A stretch of DNA of 64,000 nt from CADEDH01 sp965263455. Lineage in GTDB: Bacteria > Actinomycetota > Acidimicrobiia > Acidimicrobiales > SZUA-35. Positions 7,581-16,819 of the stretch are shown piece after piece. The notes beneath the pieces are model-generated. The model searched no databases, was not told where the DNA came from, and worked only from the letters and a program-made list of their open reading frames with translations. The stretch lies in the NCBI GenBank assembly GCA_965263455.1, contig CBDHHN010000001.1, positions 558,001-622,000 on the forward strand, in the 5' to 3' direction. Position numbers and translations under genes: made by a program. Numbering within the stretch: the first letter of the stretch is position 1; every line of letters begins with the position of its first letter.

Positions 7581-7590
7581 ACGCTAGCGT
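7581..7590. promoter_or_regulatory. Palindromic shared -10 element for two divergent leaderless genes
   Basis: ACGCTAGCGT is a perfect 10-base palindrome that supplies TAGCGT on both strands. On the plus strand it is 8 nt from the hydrolase ATG (7599), with a TTCGAC -35-like hexamer at 7562-7567 and a 17-nt spacer. On the minus strand it is 7 nt from the GroES-like GTG (7573). RNA polymerase could open only one direction at a time. Confidence 0.45.
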
Positions 7591-7598
7591 CTCGCCCC

Positions 7599-8249
7599 AT
7601 GAGCGACGACCTGGCGCCCTCCGTCGAGACCTGCACCCTGACGACCGACGACGGGGTGGAACTCCGGGCCGAACGCTCGGTCCCGACCGAGGTCAGGGCG
7701 GCCGCCGTACTGTGCCATCCTCACCCGCTCTACGGGGGCTCGATGGACGCCAACGTGGTCGAGCGGCTGTTCCGCACCCTGCCCGCCCGGGGCGTGGCCA
7801 CCCTGCGCTTCAACTTCCGGGGCGCCAACGGCTCGGGGGGAACCCACGACGAGGGCCGGGCCGAGCGGCTCGACGTGGCGGCCGCGGTCGAGGCCGCAGT
7901 GGCCGCCTGGGGTCGGGGCCCGCTGCTGATGGCCGGCTACTCGTTCGGGGCCGACGTGTCCCTGGCCGTGGATCATCCGGCCATCGACGCCTGGCTGGCC
8001 GTGGCCCCTCCGCTGCGCCTGGTGCCCCGGGACGAACTGGTGGCCCTCGACGACCCGCGGCCCACCCGGCTCGTGGTGGCGGCCCACGACCAGTTCCGCT
8101 CCCCGGCCGAGGCGGCCGACCTGGTGGAGGCGGCCACCAACACGACCATGACCGAGGCCGCCGGAGCCGACCACTTCTTCCTGGTCGGACTGGACACGGT
8201 GGCCGACGAGGCCGCCGCTCTGATCGACCGACTCCACCCGCCGGCCTGA
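7599..8249 (+). CDS. Alpha/beta hydrolase (COG2945-like)
   Basis: A 216-residue cytosolic alpha/beta hydrolase. Landmarks in order: AVLCHPHPLYGGSMDANVV (oxyanion region), the strand LRFNFRGANGSGG, the nucleophile elbow GYSFGA with the catalytic Ser, the strand LVVAAHDQF carrying an acidic residue, and GADHFF with the catalytic His. This HPHP...GGSM plus R-F-N-F-R-G combination is typical of a small uncharacterised hydrolase family related to dienelactone hydrolases; the substrate is unknown. The ATG at 7599 lies 8 nt after a TAGCGT hexamer, so the mRNA is probably leaderless. It is divergent from the GroES-like gene and converges with hisF, 13 nt apart. Confidence 0.85.
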   Translation: MSDDLAPSVETCTLTTDDGVELRAERSVPTEVRAAAVLCHPHPLYGGSMDANVVERLFRTLPARGVATLRFNFRGANGSGGTHDEGRAERLDVAAAVEAAVAAWGRGPLLMAGYSFGADVSLAVDHPAIDAWLAVAPPLRLVPRDELVALDDPRPTRLVVAAHDQFRSPAEAADLVEAATNTTMTEAAGADHFFLVGLDTVADEAAALIDRLHPPA

Positions 8250-8262
8250 GGGCGGCGGACGC

Positions 8263-9081
8263 TCAGGCGTCGGCCGGTCGCACGACCAGGCCGGCGGTGG
8301 TCATGGCCGACTTGGCCTCGGCCACCGTGGCCTCACCGAAGTGGAAGATGCTGGCGGCCAGCACCGCGTCGGCTCCGCCCTCGGTGGCCCCGGCGGCCAG
8401 GTGGTCGACCCCGCCCACCCCACCGGAGGCGATGACGGGCACGTTGACGGCAGCGGTCACGGCGGCCAGCATCTCGACGTCGAAGCCCTGGCGTGTCCCG
8501 TCGCGATCCATCGACGTCAGCAGGATCTCCCCCGCCCCCAACTCCTCGGCTCGGCGGGCCCAGGCCACGGCGTCGAGATCGGTCCCGGACCGGCCACCCT
8601 GGACGAAGACCCGGAACCCCGACGGGAACCGGCCGGGGTCGGCGACCCCGTCGACCTCCGATCCGGTGTCCGTCCCTTCGACCCGACGGGCGTCGATGGC
8701 GACCACACAGCACTGGGCCCCGAACTCGTCCGAGATCTCGGTGATGAGTTCGGGCCGCTGGACCGCGGCCGAGTTGACCGACACCTTGTCGGCTCCGGCC
8801 CGGAGCAGCCGACGGGCGTCGTCGACGGTGCGGATCCCGCCCCCGATGGTGAACGGGATGTAGACCTGCTCGGCCACCGCGGTGGCCATGGCGACCGTGG
8901 TGTCGCGCTCCTCGTGGGAGGCGGTGATGTCGAGGAACACCAGCTCATCGGCCCCCTGCTCGTCGTAGCGGGCGGCCAACTCCACCGGATCGCCGGCGTC
9001 GCGGAGCCCCACGAAGTTCACGCCCTTCACCACCCGTCCCCGGTCGACGTCGAGGCACGGGATGACGCGAATGGCCCTCAT
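8263..9081 (-). CDS. hisF: Imidazole glycerol phosphate synthase, cyclase subunit
   Basis: HisF uses ammonia delivered by HisH to form imidazole-glycerol phosphate and AICAR. The 272-residue TIM barrel has the catalytic D11 in RVIPCLDVD, KGVNFVGLRDAGDPVE, FLDITAS, IPFTIGGGIR, KVSVNSAAV, the second catalytic Asp in LLTSMDRDGT, and VPVIASGGVGG. It is about 20 residues longer than usual because of an insert after VVAIDARR (EGTDTGSEVDGVADPGRFP) before the strand FRVFVQGGR. The ATG overlaps the hisA stop by 4 bases. It is the last gene of the hisD-C-B-H-A-F operon. Confidence 0.96.
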   Translation of the reverse strand: MRAIRVIPCLDVDRGRVVKGVNFVGLRDAGDPVELAARYDEQGADELVFLDITASHEERDTTVAMATAVAEQVYIPFTIGGGIRTVDDARRLLRAGADKVSVNSAAVQRPELITEISDEFGAQCCVVAIDARRVEGTDTGSEVDGVADPGRFPSGFRVFVQGGRSGTDLDAVAWARRAEELGAGEILLTSMDRDGTRQGFDVEMLAAVTAAVNVPVIASGGVGGVDHLAAGATEGGADAVLAASIFHFGEATVAEAKSAMTTAGLVVRPADA

Positions 9082-9857
9082 GATCCACCTCCGGGCTCGA
9101 TCCGACCAGCGCGACCGGCGGCCACGGCGGCGGGCAGGGTCACCGCCCCCTCGTACAGGGCCCGGCCCACGATGACCCCGGCCAGACGCCGGTCGCCGTG
9201 GGCCACCGCGGCCAGATCGCCGACGTGGGTCAGGGAGCCGACGCCGCCCGAGGCCACCACCTCGATGGCGGTGGCGCCCAGCAGGCCGGTGAGGCCCTCG
9301 ACGTCGGGGCCCGCCATCGTTCCGTCCCGCCCGATCTCGGTGACGATCAGGGCCTCGACCCCGTCGTCGGCGAAGCGGGCGGCCAGGTCGGCCGTGGTGA
9401 CCCCGGTCCGTTCGGTCCAGCCGTGGGTGGCGACCTCGTCGCCCCGGGCATCGATGCCGACGGCCACCGACCGGCCGCGACCGGCCACGGACCGGACCAG
9501 GTCCGGGTTCTCCAGGGCTGCGGTGCCTATGACGACCCGGCTGACCCCGGCGGCGAAGAGGGCCTCGGCCGCCGCCTCGTCCCGGACCCCGCCCCCGACC
9601 TGGACCGGCACACCGACGGCGGCGCACACGGCGGCGATCACGGGCCGGTTGGTGGGTTCGCCGGTGCGGGCGGCGTCGAGGTCGACCAGGTGCAGGACCT
9701 CGGCCCCGTCGGCCTCGAAGGCCTTGGCCTGGGCCACCGGATCGTCGCCGTACACGGTCTCCCGGTCGTAGTCGCCCTGGAGGAGGCGGACACAACGCCC
9801 GCCTCGGAGGTCGATGGCGGGGAAGACGGTGAAGGTGTCGCTGGTGCGCCAGCTCAC
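9078..9857 (-). CDS. hisA: ProFAR isomerase (HisA)
   Basis: HisA isomerises ProFAR to PRFAR. The 259-residue barrel shows FPAIDLRGGRCVRLLQGDY with the first catalytic Asp (D16), LHLVDLDAA, VQVGGGVRD, VVIGTAALENPD, the central VAVGIDARG, the second catalytic Asp in IVTEIGRDGT, and VVASGGVGS. In many actinobacteria this protein (PriA) also does the TrpF reaction, but a separate trpF is present here at 56-859, so a histidine-only role is likely. GTG start overlapping the hisH stop (GTGA); its own stop overlaps the hisF ATG. Confidence 0.95.
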   Translation of the reverse strand: MSWRTSDTFTVFPAIDLRGGRCVRLLQGDYDRETVYGDDPVAQAKAFEADGAEVLHLVDLDAARTGEPTNRPVIAAVCAAVGVPVQVGGGVRDEAAAEALFAAGVSRVVIGTAALENPDLVRSVAGRGRSVAVGIDARGDEVATHGWTERTGVTTADLAARFADDGVEALIVTEIGRDGTMAGPDVEGLTGLLGATAIEVVASGGVGSLTHVGDLAAVAHGDRRLAGVIVGRALYEGAVTLPAAVAAGRAGRIEPGGGS

Positions 9858-10492
9858 GGGCGGCCTCCCAGGAGTCGCACGAAGTTGGCCAGGAGGCGCA
9901 GACCCGGTCGGGCCGACTTCTCGGGGTGGAACTGGGTGGCCATCACGTTGTCCCGGGCGGCGGCGGCGACCACGGGACCCCCGTAGTCGGTGGTGGCGAT
10001 CGTGGCCCCGGTGGGCTCGGGGGCCAGACTGTGCACGAAGTACAGCCACGCCCCGTCGAGTCCGTCCAGCAGGGGGTGGGGCTCGGTCACGTTCAGCACG
10101 TTCCACTGCATCTGGGGCCGCTTGACCCCCTCGGGCAGCCACACCACCCGGCCCGGTAGGAGACCGAGGCCCTCGACGCCGGGGTTCTCGTCCGAGCCCT
10201 CGTGCAGCAGCTGGAGGCCGACGCAGATCCCCAGGAACGGTCGACCCGACGCCGCCGCCTTGTGGGCCTGCTCGTCCAGACCGGTTCGGCGCAGCGCGTC
10301 CATGCAGGCCCCGAAGGCGCCGACCCCGGGGAGGACGACACCGTCGGCGGCCTCGATCTCGACCGGGTCGGCCGTGAGCCGGGCGTCCGCCCCGACCCGC
10401 TCCAGGGCCTTCTGGGCCGAGCGGAGGTTGCCGATCTCATAGTCGAGGACGGCGATTCGGGGGGCCGTCCCCACCTCGGACCCGGCGGTCAA
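9854..10492 (-). CDS. hisH: Imidazole glycerol phosphate synthase, glutaminase subunit
   Basis: A class I glutamine amidotransferase that feeds ammonia to HisF. In 212 residues it has IAVLDYEIGNLRS at the N-terminus, the oxyanion-region VLPGVGAFG, the nucleophile C90 in FLGICVGLQLL, MQWNVL, YFVHS, and the His/Glu of QFHPEKS. The start is probably TTG at 10492, because it overlaps the hisB stop as TTGA in line with every other junction of this operon; a GTG at 10474 is the alternative. Confidence 0.95.
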   Translation of the reverse strand: MTAGSEVGTAPRIAVLDYEIGNLRSAQKALERVGADARLTADPVEIEAADGVVLPGVGAFGACMDALRRTGLDEQAHKAAASGRPFLGICVGLQLLHEGSDENPGVEGLGLLPGRVVWLPEGVKRPQMQWNVLNVTEPHPLLDGLDGAWLYFVHSLAPEPTGATIATTDYGGPVVAAAARDNVMATQFHPEKSARPGLRLLANFVRLLGGRP

Positions 10493-11148
10493 AGGGCCTC
10501 CTTGGTCGAGGGGATGCGGTCGCCCTCGACCCGGACGGCGTCCCGCAGGCAGCGGGCCACGCCCTTGAAGGCGGCCTCGATGATGTGGTGGACGTTGCGG
10601 CCGTCCTTGAGCGAGACGTGGAGGGTGATGGCGGCGTTGGTGGCGAAGCTGCCCAGGGCGTGCTCGGCCAGGGACGGATCGAAGGGTGGGGTGCCGAGGG
10701 GGATGGCCTCCGGCATCTCGACGTTCCACACGAAGTACGGTCGGCCCGACAGGTCGAGGGCCACCTCGACCAGGGCCTCGTCGAGGGGGTAGAGGCCGCT
10801 GGCGAAGCGACGCACCCCGGCCTTGTCGCCCAGGGCCCGGGCGAAGGCCTGGCCCACCACGATGGCGGTGTCCTCCACCGTGTGGTGAGCGTCGATGTGG
10901 ACGTCGCCGTCGGCCTTGACCCGGAGGTCGAAGCCTCCGTGACGACCGAGCTGATCGAGCATGTGGTCGTAGAACGGGATCCCGGTGGCGATGTCGGTCC
11001 GCCCGGTGCCGTCGAGGTCGATCTCGACCTCGATCGACGTCTCGGCCGTGGCCCGCTCGATGGCGGCCGTCCGCCGACCCGGATCGGCGTCGGTGTCGGC
11101 GGAGGCGGATGTGGACGCGGGAACGGGGAAAGACGAGGTGTCGGTCAT
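10489..11148 (-). CDS. hisB: Imidazoleglycerol-phosphate dehydratase
   Basis: HisB removes water from imidazole-glycerol phosphate to give imidazole-acetol phosphate. The 219-residue product is dehydratase only, with no fused histidinol phosphatase. It shows the paired Mn-binding motifs HHTVEDTA (about residues 90-97) and HHIIEAAFK near the C-terminus, plus GIPFYDHMLDQLGRHGGFDL and DLSGRPYFVW. The first 35 residues are Ser/Thr/Asp-rich and probably disordered. The ATG overlaps the hisC stop (ATGA) and its stop overlaps the hisH TTG. Confidence 0.96.
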   Translation of the reverse strand: MTDTSSFPVPASTSASADTDADPGRRTAAIERATAETSIEVEIDLDGTGRTDIATGIPFYDHMLDQLGRHGGFDLRVKADGDVHIDAHHTVEDTAIVVGQAFARALGDKAGVRRFASGLYPLDEALVEVALDLSGRPYFVWNVEMPEAIPLGTPPFDPSLAEHALGSFATNAAITLHVSLKDGRNVHHIIEAAFKGVARCLRDAVRVEGDRIPSTKEAL

Positions 11149-12260
11149 GGCTGGTCCTGGAGGCGATGGTCGGCCCCGAGCACGTCGGCCAGGGCGGTGA
11201 GGAAACGGTCGTTGTCGGCCCGGGTCCCGATGGTTACCCGGAGGCAGCCGTCGAGACGGTCCCAGCTCGCGGTGTTGCGGACCAGGACGCCCCGCTCGAC
11301 GAGCCCCTGCCACACCGCATTGCCGTCGACGGCTCCGCCCACGGCACCGGCCGGGGGTCGGAAGAGGATGAAGTTGGCTCCCGACGGCCAGACCTCGGCC
11401 CCGAGATCGCCCAGGGCCAGCTCCAGGCGGCCCCGCTCCTCGACGATGGCGGCCACCCGCCGCTCCATGTCGTCGACGAAGTCGAGGGCGGTGAGCCCGG
11501 CCAACTGCTTGGCCGTGTCGAGGTGGTAGGGCAGGACGACCTTGTCCAGCTCGGCCACGAGCCAGGTCGGCCCCAGCAGGTACCCGAGGCGGGCGCCGGC
11601 CATGGCCCAGGTCTTGGAGTAGGTGCGGGTGACCACCAGCGATCGATCCTCGCTCAACAGCTCCGTGGCCGACCAGGGGGCGAACTGGCCGTAGGCCTCG
11701 TCGACGACCAGGAGGCCGTCGATACCCTCGACCGCCTCCAGGGCGGTGGTGATGGTCGCCGCCGTCTCGGTGGTGCCGGTCGGGTTGTTGGGCGAACACA
11801 GGAAGGTGACGGCCGGGCGGTGTTCGTCGACCACCCGGACGACCTCGTCGGCGTCGAGGGTGAAGTCGGAACGCCGCTCCCCGGCCACCGCCGTCGCCCC
11901 CGTGGTCCGGGCGATGTGGCCGTGCATGGCGTAGGTCGGCTCGAAGGTGGCGACCCGCCGACCCGGGCCGGCGTAGGTCAACAGGATGGTCTGCAACACC
12001 TCGTTCGAGCCGTTGGCGCAGAACACGTTGTCGGCCTCGAGACCGTGCTGGGCGGCCAGGGCCGAGCGCAGGGCGACAGCCCCCCGGTCCGGGTAGCGGT
12101 GCCACTCGACCCGGGTCAGGGCCGCGGTGAGGGCCCGGGTGAAGGCCTCGGGCGGGGGTTCCGGGGCCTCGTTGGTGTTGAGCCGAACGTCGACGTCGAG
12201 CTGGGGTGAGTGGTAGCCCTCCAGGTGGGCCAGGTCGTCGCGGACCCGGGGCCGGCTCAT
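11145..12260 (-). CDS. hisC: Histidinol-phosphate aminotransferase
   Basis: A PLP-dependent fold-type I aminotransferase of 371 residues that transfers the amino group from glutamate to imidazole-acetol phosphate. Landmarks are VRLNTNEAPEPPP (substrate-binding N-terminus), CANGSNEVLQ, the aromatic/Asn region FLCSPNNPTG, VVDEAYGQFA, and TRTYSKTWAMAGARLGYL, whose Lys is the PLP Schiff-base residue. The C-terminal RVTIGTRADNDRFL has the substrate-carboxylate Arg. The ATG overlaps the hisD stop by 4 bases. Similar enzymes can act on aromatic amino acids, but operon position makes HisC the clear call. Confidence 0.95.
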   Translation of the reverse strand: MSRPRVRDDLAHLEGYHSPQLDVDVRLNTNEAPEPPPEAFTRALTAALTRVEWHRYPDRGAVALRSALAAQHGLEADNVFCANGSNEVLQTILLTYAGPGRRVATFEPTYAMHGHIARTTGATAVAGERRSDFTLDADEVVRVVDEHRPAVTFLCSPNNPTGTTETAATITTALEAVEGIDGLLVVDEAYGQFAPWSATELLSEDRSLVVTRTYSKTWAMAGARLGYLLGPTWLVAELDKVVLPYHLDTAKQLAGLTALDFVDDMERRVAAIVEERGRLELALGDLGAEVWPSGANFILFRPPAGAVGGAVDGNAVWQGLVERGVLVRNTASWDRLDGCLRVTIGTRADNDRFLTALADVLGADHRLQDQP

Positions 12261-13573
12261 GAGGCCACCTCCGAACCGTCGCCGGCCTGGTCGGCCAGGC
12301 GGAGCCGGATGGAGTGGGCATGGGCGTCGAGGCCCTCGGTCTCGGCCAGGGCGATGACGTGGGGCCCGAGGGCGGCCAGGCCCTCGGGATCGATCGTGAC
12401 CACGTGATGGTCCTTGCAGAAGTCGGCCACGGTCAGGGCGCTGGCGAACCGGGCCGAACCGTAGGTGGGCAGCACGTGGCTGGGACCGGCGAGGTAGTCG
12501 CCGACCGAGGCCGGCGAATGGGGGCCGCAGAAGATGGCGCCGGCGTTCTCCACCCGGTCGGCCAGTTCGTCGGCGTCCCGACACTGCAGTTCGAGATGTT
12601 CGGGCGCGATGGCGTCGACCACGGCCAGGGCGGCGTCGGGGTCGTCGACCAGGGCCACGTAGCCCCCTTCGGCCAGGGTGGCTCGGACCTCGTCGGCCCG
12701 GGGCGCCGTGGCCAGGAGGTCCTCGCCGGCGGCGCACACCCGCTCGGCCACCGCCTCGTCCCAGGTGACGAGCCAGGCCAGCCCGTCCGGGCCGTGCTCG
12801 GCCTGGAGGATGACGTCGACGGCGGCGTAGGCCGCAGGCGTGGTGTCGTCGGCCACCACGACCACCTCGGACGGCCCGGCGAAGGCGGCGGCGATGCCGA
12901 CGTCGCCCGCCACCTCTTGTTTGGCCAGGGCGACGTACACGTTGCCGGGCCCGGCGATCACGTCGACCGGCGGGATGGAGGCGGTGCCGTAGGCCAGGGC
13001 GGCGATGGCCTGGGCGCCACCGACGGCGTAGACCTCGTCGACCCCCGACAGCCGGGCCGCGGCGAGGACCGAGGAGGCGATGGCGCCCCGCTCCCGGTCG
13101 GGGGGCACGCACAGGGCGATCTCGGGCACCCCGGCCACCCGGGCCGGGACGGCCGTCATCATCACCGTCGACGGGTACTCGGCCCGGCCGCCGGGAACGT
13201 AGAGCCCGGCTCGCCGCACCGGCCGCTGCCGGGCCCGGATCGTCATGCCCGGGCGTTCGATGGTGTGGGGCTCGAGCCGCTGATGCCGATGAAAGGTCTC
13301 GATACCGTCGATGGCGGCGTCCATGGCCGCCCGCAGTTCGGGCGCCAGACCGGCCACTGCGGCGTCGAGATCGGCGACCGGGACCCGAAGCTCGTCCAAC
13401 TCCACGCCGTCGAACCGGGCGGTCAGTCGGCGCAGGGCGTCGTCGCCGTCGGCGCGGACCTCGGCGATCAGGTCCCGGACCACGGCCCGAGGCTGGTCGC
13501 CGGCCACCTCCGGTCGGGGCAGGGCGTCGGCCACCGACCGACCCCGGCCACGAAGATCGAGACGATTCAGCAC
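12257..13573 (-). CDS. hisD: Histidinol dehydrogenase
   Basis: HisD oxidises histidinol to histidine with two NAD and a Zn ion. The 438-residue protein contains RRAGLYVPGGRAEYPSTVMM, YAVGGAQAIAALAYGT, VDVIAGPGNVYVALAK, AGPSEVVVVAD, the Zn/substrate region QAEHGPDG, the catalytic Glu/His pair in IAPEHLEL, and GPHSPASVGDYLAGPSHVLPT. GTG at 13573 is chosen because AGGAG (13579-13583) sits 5 nt upstream, one of the few clear Shine-Dalgarno sites here. It is the first gene of the hisD-C-B-H-A-F operon, divergent from a small plus-strand gene across 197 nt. Confidence 0.96.
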   Translation of the reverse strand: MLNRLDLRGRGRSVADALPRPEVAGDQPRAVVRDLIAEVRADGDDALRRLTARFDGVELDELRVPVADLDAAVAGLAPELRAAMDAAIDGIETFHRHQRLEPHTIERPGMTIRARQRPVRRAGLYVPGGRAEYPSTVMMTAVPARVAGVPEIALCVPPDRERGAIASSVLAAARLSGVDEVYAVGGAQAIAALAYGTASIPPVDVIAGPGNVYVALAKQEVAGDVGIAAAFAGPSEVVVVADDTTPAAYAAVDVILQAEHGPDGLAWLVTWDEAVAERVCAAGEDLLATAPRADEVRATLAEGGYVALVDDPDAALAVVDAIAPEHLELQCRDADELADRVENAGAIFCGPHSPASVGDYLAGPSHVLPTYGSARFASALTVADFCKDHHVVTIDPEGLAALGPHVIALAETEGLDAHAHSIRLRLADQAGDGSEVAS

Positions 13574-13770
13574 GATGACTCCTGGGCTAGGGCTAGGAAC
13601 GGCCCGCCGACCGGAGCGGGCGAGGTGGGCGGACGGCGGCCCCTGTCGCCCCGGGACGGGACATCGGACGACGGTAGCGTGGTCCCGCCCGACGCGACGA
13701 GCCTTTCGAGCGACGGGGACCGGCGCCTCGGCCGCCGGTGGCGTCACCTGTCTGGAAGGGATCCCGCGCC

Positions 13771-13968
13771 ATGGCTATCGACGGCAGCGCATTGGGCTCG
13801 GTCGCCTACTCCCTGGAGGAGTTGGCCCGACGCATCGACGAGTTGGCCAACCGGGCCGACCCCGACGAGGACGACCTCACGGAGCTGCGCGAGATCGAGC
13901 GGCAGCTGCAGACAGCCAGTCGACGCCTCAACAAGCTCGTGCGTCGCATCCAATCGCATGGTCAGTGA
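13771..13968 (+). CDS. Small coiled-coil hypothetical protein
   Basis: A 65-residue protein of unknown function beginning MAIDGSALGSVAYSLEELA. Residues 14-60 are charged with heptad-like spacing (LARRIDELANRA, LTELREIERQLQTASRRLNKLVRRI), so it is probably one or two long helices forming a coiled coil. No membrane segment or cysteine is present. The ATG at 13771 is preferred over one at 13738 because GGAAGGG lies about 11 nt upstream. A TAGCGT hexamer at 13674-13679 could be its promoter. It is divergent from hisD and is followed by the long gap at 13969-14533. Confidence 0.6.
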   Translation: MAIDGSALGSVAYSLEELARRIDELANRADPDEDDLTELREIERQLQTASRRLNKLVRRIQSHGQ

Positions 13969-14198
13969 TGTTCACATATCCTGATATTCAGCTGGTGGTT
14001 CGGTTTTCAATTGCTTGAGTCTATGGATCGATCGCCAGTCATACGGATATAGACGTCAGCACAATCGGTAATGTCTATCGACAATCGACAGTGAACCTCA
14101 CCACTGGAGGTTCGGGAAGCTCGATGACGGTGCCTCCACCGGCACGTTGCCTCCAACGCCTCGACCAGGCATGACGCCTAAGAACTCCCGGAAAAAGA

Positions 14199-14231
14199 CG
14201 TCGGCGCCCCCAAAGAGCGGGGGCGCCGACG
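14199..14231 (-). terminator. Rho-independent terminator reading leftward
   Basis: A perfect 13-bp inverted repeat (14199-14211 with 14219-14231) encloses a 7-nt loop. On the minus strand it is followed at once by TCTTTTTC, the classic stem plus T-tract. No intact gene precedes it on that strand; the only candidate is the frame ending at 14267, 35 nt upstream. Confidence 0.7.
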
Positions 14232-14266
14232 GCGCGACACAGGGCGGCGGATCCCTGTTGTCGCTG

Positions 14267-14395
14267 CTACCAGGTGGCGGGAACCTGGCTAGATTCAATA
14301 TATTTCTGCGCAAGTCTCAGGTGGGGGATTTCCACGAAAAAATCTTCGTCCAGAGTCACATTCAACAAATTGGACAGGAATTGCGCCCATCGGGA
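14267..14395 (-). pseudogene. Possible 3' remnant of a foreign gene
   Basis: On the minus strand a frame ending in TAG (14269-14267) encodes about 40 residues containing LNVTLDEDFFVEIPHL and AQKYIESSQVPATW. Its codons (AAT, TTT, GAA, AAA, TAT, ATT, TCT, AGA) are unlike any neighbouring gene. It is followed after 35 nt by a textbook terminator. Upstream, near 14395, the DNA returns abruptly to normal high GC with no start codon or conserved sequence. I do not recognise the family. A gene truncated by deletion would look like this, but chance cannot be excluded. Confidence 0.3.
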
Positions 14396-14517
14396 GCGGG
14401 GTGTGGGCCGGATCCGGGCCCGGTCGGATCCCGGGTGACCCGGCATCGGCGTCGCCCGGCACGAACGCCTCGCATCCGGCCCTGACCACGACCATCGGCC
14501 CAACCGGGCCTCGGACC

Positions 14518-14523
14518 TAGACT
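14518..14523 (+). promoter_or_regulatory. -10-like hexamer for mshD
   Basis: TAGACT ends 10 nt before the mshD ATG and no Shine-Dalgarno is present, consistent with a leaderless or nearly leaderless transcript for mshD-rlmN. Confidence 0.4.
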
Positions 14524-14533
14524 TGACCCTCCG

Positions 14534-15543
14534 ATGAGCGGCGCAACCCACCTCCCCCACCCATCCGGTACCCCCGACGTCCTCGACTCCGTCGATGGCC
14601 CGCTGGCCGACCGGGCCCGGGACCTGCTGGCCCGGATCCTGCCCTTGGAACTGCGCGACGACCGTCTCGACGCCTGGCCCGCCGGCGCCACCGACCACGC
14701 CGTCGGCGCCGCGGCCGAGGGCGCGGGAATGGCCGGAACCGCAGGCGGAACCGTCGATCAGCCGGCGGCCGTGGTGTTCGACGGCGATCGCCTGGTCGTT
14801 CTGGTGACCGGGCCCGTCGTCGAGGGCCGGGCCGAACTCGATGCCCTCGTCGCCCCTGACCTGGCCGACCCGGCCGCGGTGCTGACCGACGCCGTCCGCG
14901 CCCTCGAACCCGGGCTGGTGGCCCGAGGGGCGACGGCGGTCCAGCTCTGGGCCCGTCCCCGGACCGAAGGTCACGAGGCGGCGGCCCGGGCCCTGGGGGC
15001 CGAGCCCAGTCGCGGCCTGCACCAGATGCGATGCCGCCTCCCGGTCGACATCGAGCCGCTGGCGTCCCGGGCCTATCGCCCCCACGACGATCTGGCCGCC
15101 GTGCGCTCGGTCAACAATCGGGCCTTCGCCTCCCACCCGTCACAGGGAGGCCAGAGCGAGGACCAACTCCTGGCCACCATGGCCGAAGGCTGGTTCGAGC
15201 CCGAGGGTCTGCGCGTCCACGAGCGCGACGGGCGGGTTGCCGGCTTCTGCTGGACCAAGATCCACCCGGGCCGACCGGACCCCGAACGCCCGGACACCAC
15301 GTCCACCCCCCTGGGCGAGATCTTCGTCATCGGCGTGGACCCCGACTTCCACGGCCGAGGCCTCGGCGCCCCCATGACGGCGGCCGGACTGTCGTGGCTC
15401 ACCGATCAGGGCCTGGCCACCGGCATGCTCTACGTCGAGACCGACAACGCCCCGGCCGTCCGCACCTACGAGAAGCTGGGCTTCGAGATCGTCCGGACCG
15501 ACGCCGCCTGGCTGACCCCCCTTCCCCTGTCCCGGCCGGGTTC

Positions 15544-15547
<4 letters not shown>
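14534..15547 (+). CDS. mshD: Mycothiol synthase (tandem GNAT acetyltransferase)
   Basis: MshD acetylates Cys-GlcN-Ins with acetyl-CoA, the last step in making mycothiol, the main low-molecular-weight thiol of actinobacteria. The 337-residue protein has the two-GNAT layout. The degenerate N-terminal half (to about 165) is followed by an active C-terminal half with NRAFASHPSQGG, VAGFCWTKIHPG, the acetyl-CoA motif IFVIGVDPDFHGRGLG, and LYVETDNAPAVRTYEKLGFE. Its closest recognisable pattern is MshD rather than generic GNATs because of the NRAF-x-x-HP-x-Q and FCWTK-x-H segments. rlmN follows with a GTGA overlap. Confidence 0.88.
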
Positions 15548-16746
<1,199 letters not shown>

Positions 16747-16819
16747 GCGTCCCGGAGGCGGGGTCGATGACCCCGGTGGTGCACATCGGGGACGACCACC
16801 CTCCATACTGGTGGGCGCT

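Larger units (their letters stand above)
13969..14533. other. 565-base gene-poor, AT-richer interval
   Basis: Two stretches (about 13975-14100 and 14290-14390) are visibly richer in A/T than anything nearby. The interval holds a 7-bp hairpin (14093-14099 with 14107-14113), a perfect 13-bp hairpin terminator for the minus strand (14199-14231), a possible 3' remnant of a minus-strand gene (14267-14395), and the mshD -10 element at its right end. I see no intact gene. The base composition suggests an old insertion or a decayed gene. Confidence 0.5.

Noticed and set aside
14093..14113. Hairpin (7-bp stem, 7-nt loop) as a terminator
   Set aside because: Short stem and no T-tract on either strand; noted only as part of the AT-rich interval.
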